Origin: an uncultured bacterium
GTDB lineage: Bacteria > Actinomycetota > Coriobacteriia > Coriobacteriales > Coriobacteriaceae
Direction: 5' to 3'
Assembly: GCA_905215725.1 (NCBI GenBank)
Contig: CAJMRD010000022.1
Location: 1-26,920, forward strand
DNA: 26,920 nt
Shown here: positions 23,782-26,920 of the stretch, one piece after another
Layout: the number at the start of each line of letters is the position of its first letter
How positions within the stretch are numbered: position 1 is the stretch's first letter
Made by a program: the position numbers and the translations under genes
The notes under the pieces: model-generated
What the model saw: the letters and a program-made list of their open reading frames with translations, nothing else
Databases searched by the model: none
What the model was told of the DNA's origin: nothing

Positions 23782-26124
23782 ATGAACCTCCGCTCATCTC
23801 TCGCCTGCACCTCGAGCGATATCGCTCGCTGGGGACTGCGCTCTGTCCTCAAACGCCAGGGCGGCGTACTCCCCGGCCGCATCGCCATGAAGATCGATCC
23901 CGAGTTGCTAAGCGACCTCGCTGGCCTTGTCGACCGCAGCGTGGTGATCACCGGCACCAACGGTAAGACCACCACTTCGAACCTCATCGCCGACGCCGTT
24001 GCCGCCAGCGGCGCCACCGTGGTATGCAACCGCGCCGGCAACAACATGGAGCCGGGCGTGGTGGGCGCACTGCTCGAGGCCCGCGGCGGCCTTAAACACA
24101 CCAGCAGCGGCAAGCGCGTGGGCGTTTTTGAGTGCGACGAGCTCTACACCGCGCGCGTCCTGCCCAAGCTCAAGCCGACGTACTTTGTGCTGCTCAACCT
24201 GTTCCGCGACCAGCTGGATCGCTATGGCGAAATCGATCACACCCAGGAGGTCATCGCCCACGCGTTGGAACTATCGCCGGCAACGACGCTCATCTACAAC
24301 GCCGACGACCCGCTGTGCGCCTCGATTGCCGCGCGCGTTCCCAATGCGAGTATTGCCTTTGGCATCGACGGCGCCACCGACACCGAGTCCGACCGTATTA
24401 GCGACTCGCGCTTTTGCTCGCAGTGCAACGCCCCGTTGGAGTACGACTATGTGCAGTATGGTCAACTCGGCGCCTACCATTGCCCCTCGTGCGGTTGGGC
24501 ACGCCCCGCACTGGTCCGCCGTGTGACGGGCGTGGAGCTCGGCTGCGACGGCTACGGCTTTGACCTGGTCTTTGGATCTGCGCCCGACGCGGCTGCCGCA
24601 CACATCGCCACACGCTACAACGGCCTGTACATGGTCTACAACGTTGCCGCCGCCTTCTTTGCCGCGCACGAGTTGGGCGTGGATACGGCGTTTCTGCAGC
24701 CCACGCTCGATGCCTATGTGCCCGCCGGTGGTCGTATGGGGCGCTGGGATATCGCCGGCCGCACCGTCGAGGCCAACCTGGCTAAGAATCCCGTGGGCTT
24801 CGATCGCCAGATCCAGTCCATTAAGACGGCAGGCGGCAGACTCTGCGCTTTCTTCCTTAACGACAACGACGCCGACGGACACGATGTCTCGTGGATCTAC
24901 GACGTCGACTTTGAGCGCATCGCCGACACGCCGGGTCTTGTCGCCTTTGCCGGAGGCACGCGCGCGCACGACATGCAGGTGCGCCTCAAGTACGCCGGCA
25001 TCGATGCCGCGATTATCTCGGACGTCGCGCAGGCAATTGGCGCCGTTGCGGATGAAGCTGCAGGCGACGCTTTCTATGCCGTCGCCAACTACACGGCCTT
25101 CCCGCCGCTGGTCAAAGAACTCGACGGACTGAAGGGCACCACCGCCGACGCTGTTGCCGGGCGCGCCGTAGCCCGTGCCGACGGCGGCGCTCTTCCTGTC
25201 GGCATCGCGCCAGTCGAGCTTTCGCGCCCGCTGCGCATCGTCTACCTGTATCCCGATGCCCTTAACCTCTATGGCGACGGCGGCAATGTTATCGCGCTCG
25301 AGCGCCGCTGCGCTTGGCGCGGCATCCCCGTTCGCGTGGACGAGGTCCGCATGGGCGAGTCGCTCGATCTCACCGACGCCGACATCGTCATGATGGGTGG
25401 TGGCTCCGACCGCGACCAGCTAGCCGTGGCACACGAGCTGCTCGCGCAAAAAGACAAGGTCGCGGCCTATGTTGAGGATGGCGGCTCGCTGCTTGCCATC
25501 TGTGGCAGCTATCAGCTGCTCGGCCGTTCGTACTATATGGGCGAGGATCGCATTGAGGGTCTGGGGGTCATTGCCGCCGAAACCGTACGCGGCTCCGACC
25601 GCCTGATCGGCAACGTAGCCGTCAAAACCGACCTGGCACCTGAGCCCTTTGTGGGATTCGAGAACCATGGCGGCCGCACGCTTTTGGACGCCGATGCCAC
25701 GCCGCTCGGAACGTCCGTCGTCACGGGCACCGGCAACAACGGCGATGATGGTCTTGAGGGCCTCATCTACAAGGGCGTCATCGGCACGTACCTACACGGA
25801 CCGGCACTGCCCAAGAACCCCGAGCTCGCCGACTGGCTGATCGCACACGCCCTCGAGCGCCGCGGCGATGCGCAGGTTGAAGAGGTTAAACAGGGTGCAG
25901 ACATTGTCCTTCAGGATCTGGGCCGTGGACTTCGTGGCCCGGTCGGGAAGGACGTTCTGCCGCCCCTGCGCGCGCTTTTGCGCCACCTGGTCGGCGCGCA
26001 GGCCAGTTTCGGCGTCCGGCGAAATGGTGTCGTTCATGGAACGGCGTCCCCCTTTCTCGGTTTCTACCGTCCATGGTACGCCGCGCCGTTAAACTGCGGA
26101 ATAACGAATCTTAAACGATTTTGA
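23782..26124 (+). CDS. MurT-GatD fusion, lipid II isoglutaminyl synthase, with aberrant tail
   Basis: MurT and GatD together amidate the D-glutamate of lipid II, normally as two proteins. Here one 780-residue frame carries both. MurT is about 1-440: P-loop TGTNGKTTT (57-65), Cys4 zinc ribbon C212/C215/C234/C237, and the DUF1727 motif DNDADGHDVSWIYDVDFE at about 361. After a ~40-residue linker, GatD starts near 484 (LRIVYLYPDALNLYGDGG), with nucleophile C574 in LAICGSYQLLG and H672 in TYLHGP. No internal start is evident at the join. From about residue 697 the frame reads antisense through the truncated P-type ATPase gene (25873-26037), so the last ~84 residues are not GatD, and the family's usual final ~25 residues are lost. 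The catalytic sites are intact; stability is uncertain. The ATG at 23782 follows TTAGGAACGG. Confidence 0.88.
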   Translation: MNLRSSLACTSSDIARWGLRSVLKRQGGVLPGRIAMKIDPELLSDLAGLVDRSVVITGTNGKTTTSNLIADAVAASGATVVCNRAGNNMEPGVVGALLEARGGLKHTSSGKRVGVFECDELYTARVLPKLKPTYFVLLNLFRDQLDRYGEIDHTQEVIAHALELSPATTLIYNADDPLCASIAARVPNASIAFGIDGATDTESDRISDSRFCSQCNAPLEYDYVQYGQLGAYHCPSCGWARPALVRRVTGVELGCDGYGFDLVFGSAPDAAAAHIATRYNGLYMVYNVAAAFFAAHELGVDTAFLQPTLDAYVPAGGRMGRWDIAGRTVEANLAKNPVGFDRQIQSIKTAGGRLCAFFLNDNDADGHDVSWIYDVDFERIADTPGLVAFAGGTRAHDMQVRLKYAGIDAAIISDVAQAIGAVADEAAGDAFYAVANYTAFPPLVKELDGLKGTTADAVAGRAVARADGGALPVGIAPVELSRPLRIVYLYPDALNLYGDGGNVIALERRCAWRGIPVRVDEVRMGESLDLTDADIVMMGGGSDRDQLAVAHELLAQKDKVAAYVEDGGSLLAICGSYQLLGRSYYMGEDRIEGLGVIAAETVRGSDRLIGNVAVKTDLAPEPFVGFENHGGRTLLDADATPLGTSVVTGTGNNGDDGLEGLIYKGVIGTYLHGPALPKNPELADWLIAHALERRGDAQVEEVKQGADIVLQDLGRGLRGPVGKDVLPPLRALLRHLVGAQASFGVRRNGVVHGTASPFLGFYRPWYAAPLNCGITNLKRF
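25873..26037 (-). pseudogene. P-type cation ATPase, N-terminal fragment
   Basis: The minus-strand ATG at 26037, with AAAGGGGGA upstream, opens about 55 codons: ETGLRADQVAQKRAQGRQNV, then ATKSTAQILKDNVCTLFNLF. This is the start of an E1-E2 ATPase: the 'GL...V..R...G..N' motif and 'S..QI...N..TLFN..N' before the first membrane helix. The real family is 700-900 residues. After L55 the frame runs antisense into GatD codons and stops at 25792. A deletion or rearrangement therefore joined the 5' end of this gene to the 3' end of the murT-gatD gene near 25870. Confidence 0.72.
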
Positions 26125-26134
26125 AACTCGCGCT

Positions 26135-26527
26135 TCAGGTGCGGATGAGGTTGCTCACGTAGGGGCGCTTGCCCGAGAGCACCTCGTCATAGAAGTTCTG
26201 CTTCCAGTCGATGTAGGCGACGCTTTCCTGCAGCTCCTGGATGGAATCGCGCAGCGCCTGCTGCTTTTTGGCAAGCATCTGTTTGCGCTGCGGGATGGTG
26301 GAGGGGCCCTGCAGGCAGAGCTCCAGATATTCCTTCATCTCCAGGATGCTCATGCCGCACCGCTTTAAACAAACCAGATCTTTAATCCATTTGACATCGT
26401 GCTCGTCAAAGACGCGGCGGTTGTTGCTGTCCCGCTTGACGTTGGGCACCAGGCCCTCGTTGCAGTAGTATTTTAAGGCCTGATAGGACATGTTGGTTTC
26501 CTTGCAGGCCTGCATCATAGTGTACAT
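26135..26527 (-). CDS. MerR-family transcriptional regulator
   Basis: This encodes 130 residues from the ATG at 26527 with AGGAGGAACATA upstream. The winged HTH at the N-terminus reads ACKETNMSYQALKYYCNEGL, then RRVFDEHDVKWIKDLVCLKR. It is followed by the MerR helix GMSILEMKEYLEL and a coiled-coil dimer helix with Lys/Gln-rich heptads (about 80-115). The C-terminus is short, with no cysteine pair for metal binding, so the signal is unknown. It is divergent from an EFR1-type gene, and the promoter between them has the long spacer MerR proteins act on. The protein and its AT-rich upstream spacer look more like clostridial DNA than the rest of the window. Confidence 0.88.
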   Translation of the reverse strand: MYTMMQACKETNMSYQALKYYCNEGLVPNVKRDSNNRRVFDEHDVKWIKDLVCLKRCGMSILEMKEYLELCLQGPSTIPQRKQMLAKKQQALRDSIQELQESVAYIDWKQNFYDEVLSGKRPYVSNLIRT

Positions 26528-26587
26528 TATGTTCCTCCTGTTTACAAGAAATTTAAAAAATCTCTTATCTTTTTTCGCAAAAGACCA

Positions 26588-26618
26588 TTGACCGGTAGTA
26601 ACAACCGGATACTATAAT
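26588..26618 (+). promoter_or_regulatory. MerR-type promoter with 19-bp spacer and operator
   Basis: TTGACC (26588-26593), 19 bp and TATAAT (26613-26618) form a promoter with the overlong spacer that MerR activators twist into shape. Within it CCGGTAGTAACAACCGG (26592-26608) is a near-perfect 17-bp dyad centred at 26600. It points toward the gene at 26707. Confidence 0.75.
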
Positions 26619-26630
26619 CGATAGTGTCGA

Positions 26631-26654
26631 CCGGATACAACAACCGGATTATAG
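26631..26654 (+). repeat. Second, partial copy of the MerR operator
   Basis: CCGGATACAACAACCGG (26631-26647) followed by TTATAG repeats the operator at 26592-26608 at a distance of 39 bp, with about the same flanks (tCGACCGG upstream). Its dyad is weaker and its spacing does not give a standard promoter. It looks like a decayed duplication or an auxiliary site. Confidence 0.5.
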
Positions 26655-26706
26655 CACAAATCGCGCGCCGATACAAGTGCGTTTTTTGAAGGAGGAGATT
26701 GTCTGA

Positions 26707-26920
26707 ATGGTATTTTATTTTACAGGAACAGGCAACTGCCTGTACATCGCAAAGCAGCTGGAAGCGCAGCCGGTGAGCATCCCGCAGGTCATCCACCAGG
26801 AGAATCTGCATTTTTGTGACAAGAGCATCGGCATTGTGGCGCCGGTTTACGGCCACGAGGTCCCGGGGATGGTCAAGGAATTTTTGCACAAGGCTACCTT
26901 TGACACCGATTATTTCTACA
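26707..26920 (+). CDS. EFR1-type flavodoxin/ferredoxin protein, N-terminal part
   Basis: The ATG at 26707 with GGAGGAG 10 bp upstream opens MVFYFTGTGNCLYIAKQLEA, then QPVSIPQVIHQENL and KSIGIVAPVYGHEVPGMVKE. 'FTGTGN' is the flavin-phosphate loop of flavodoxin-like domains, and 'P.Y....P..V..FL' is the second loop. This is the start of EFR1-family proteins, which join a flavodoxin-like domain to two 4Fe-4S clusters, but the cluster part lies beyond the window (71 codons seen). It is probably activated by the MerR protein next door. Confidence 0.8.
   Translation, partial: MVFYFTGTGNCLYIAKQLEAQPVSIPQVIHQENLHFCDKSIGIVAPVYGHEVPGMVKEFLHKATFDTDYFY

Noticed and set aside
24999..25239. Separate gatD start inside the fused ORF
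   Set aside because: No ATG/GTG with a ribosome binding site near the domain boundary; the frame is continuous.

Overview
The window looks like chromosomal DNA from a gut Coriobacteriia member, most likely Collinsella or a close relative. This rests on the GC-rich coding style, frequent GTG and TTG starts with good Shine-Dalgarno sequences, and the gene set: MalP-type PTS with a GH4 phospho-alpha-glucosidase, glycerol and iron alcohol dehydrogenases, MurT/GatD and a multi-cluster ferredoxin. The genus is inferred from gene content, not from a marker gene. I saw no rRNA, tRNA, CRISPR array or intact insertion sequence.

Layout. 1-96 is the tail of a sensor histidine kinase. 176-5686 is an accessory island with broken and defence-like genes: a decayed small ORF, a short promoter-hairpin-terminator leader, a frameshifted DUF3800 gene, a two-gene operon (a DUF4365-like protein with a QVK motif plus a small protein with an HEPN-like R-x4-H motif), an AAA_14/DUF4143 ATPase with a leader that could hide its own ribosome binding site, and the last 60 codons of a GyrI-like gene. 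5753-8632 holds housekeeping guaA and, on the other strand, type I L-asparaginase. 8672-8922 is a non-coding MITE-like element with imperfect terminal inverted repeats. 8954-9638 is a divergent XRE regulator and orphan protein pair around a perfect 24-bp palindrome. ychF and a DUF1648 membrane protein follow.

11247-16558 is a sugar module: PTS EIICB and 6-phospho-alpha-glucosidase on the minus strand, and a zinc alcohol dehydrogenase plus GntR/UTRA repressor on the plus strand. The shared 355-bp region carries GntR-type operators, one of them inside a clear promoter. 16690-21116 is a redox block: a four-cluster ferredoxin-like protein, a broken gldA-like copy, intact gldA and an iron alcohol dehydrogenase, with clear terminators. 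21617-26124 is a plus-strand run of two tandem paralogous helical-repeat-like proteins and a fused MurT-GatD (lipid II glutamate amidation).

The end of the window is rearranged. The last ~84 residues of the MurT-GatD ORF read antisense through the first ~55 codons of a truncated P-type ATPase gene. Right after it lie a MerR regulator and the start of an EFR1-type flavodoxin/ferredoxin gene, in sequence of a different style (AT-rich spacer, Firmicute-like proteins), with a textbook 19-bp-spacer MerR promoter.

The best candidates for something undescribed are the DUF4365-like/HEPN-like operon, the MITE-like element, and a 30-bp composite direct-repeat site that occurs twice (14533-14562 and 21420-21449, 25/30 identical) upstream of otherwise unrelated operons.
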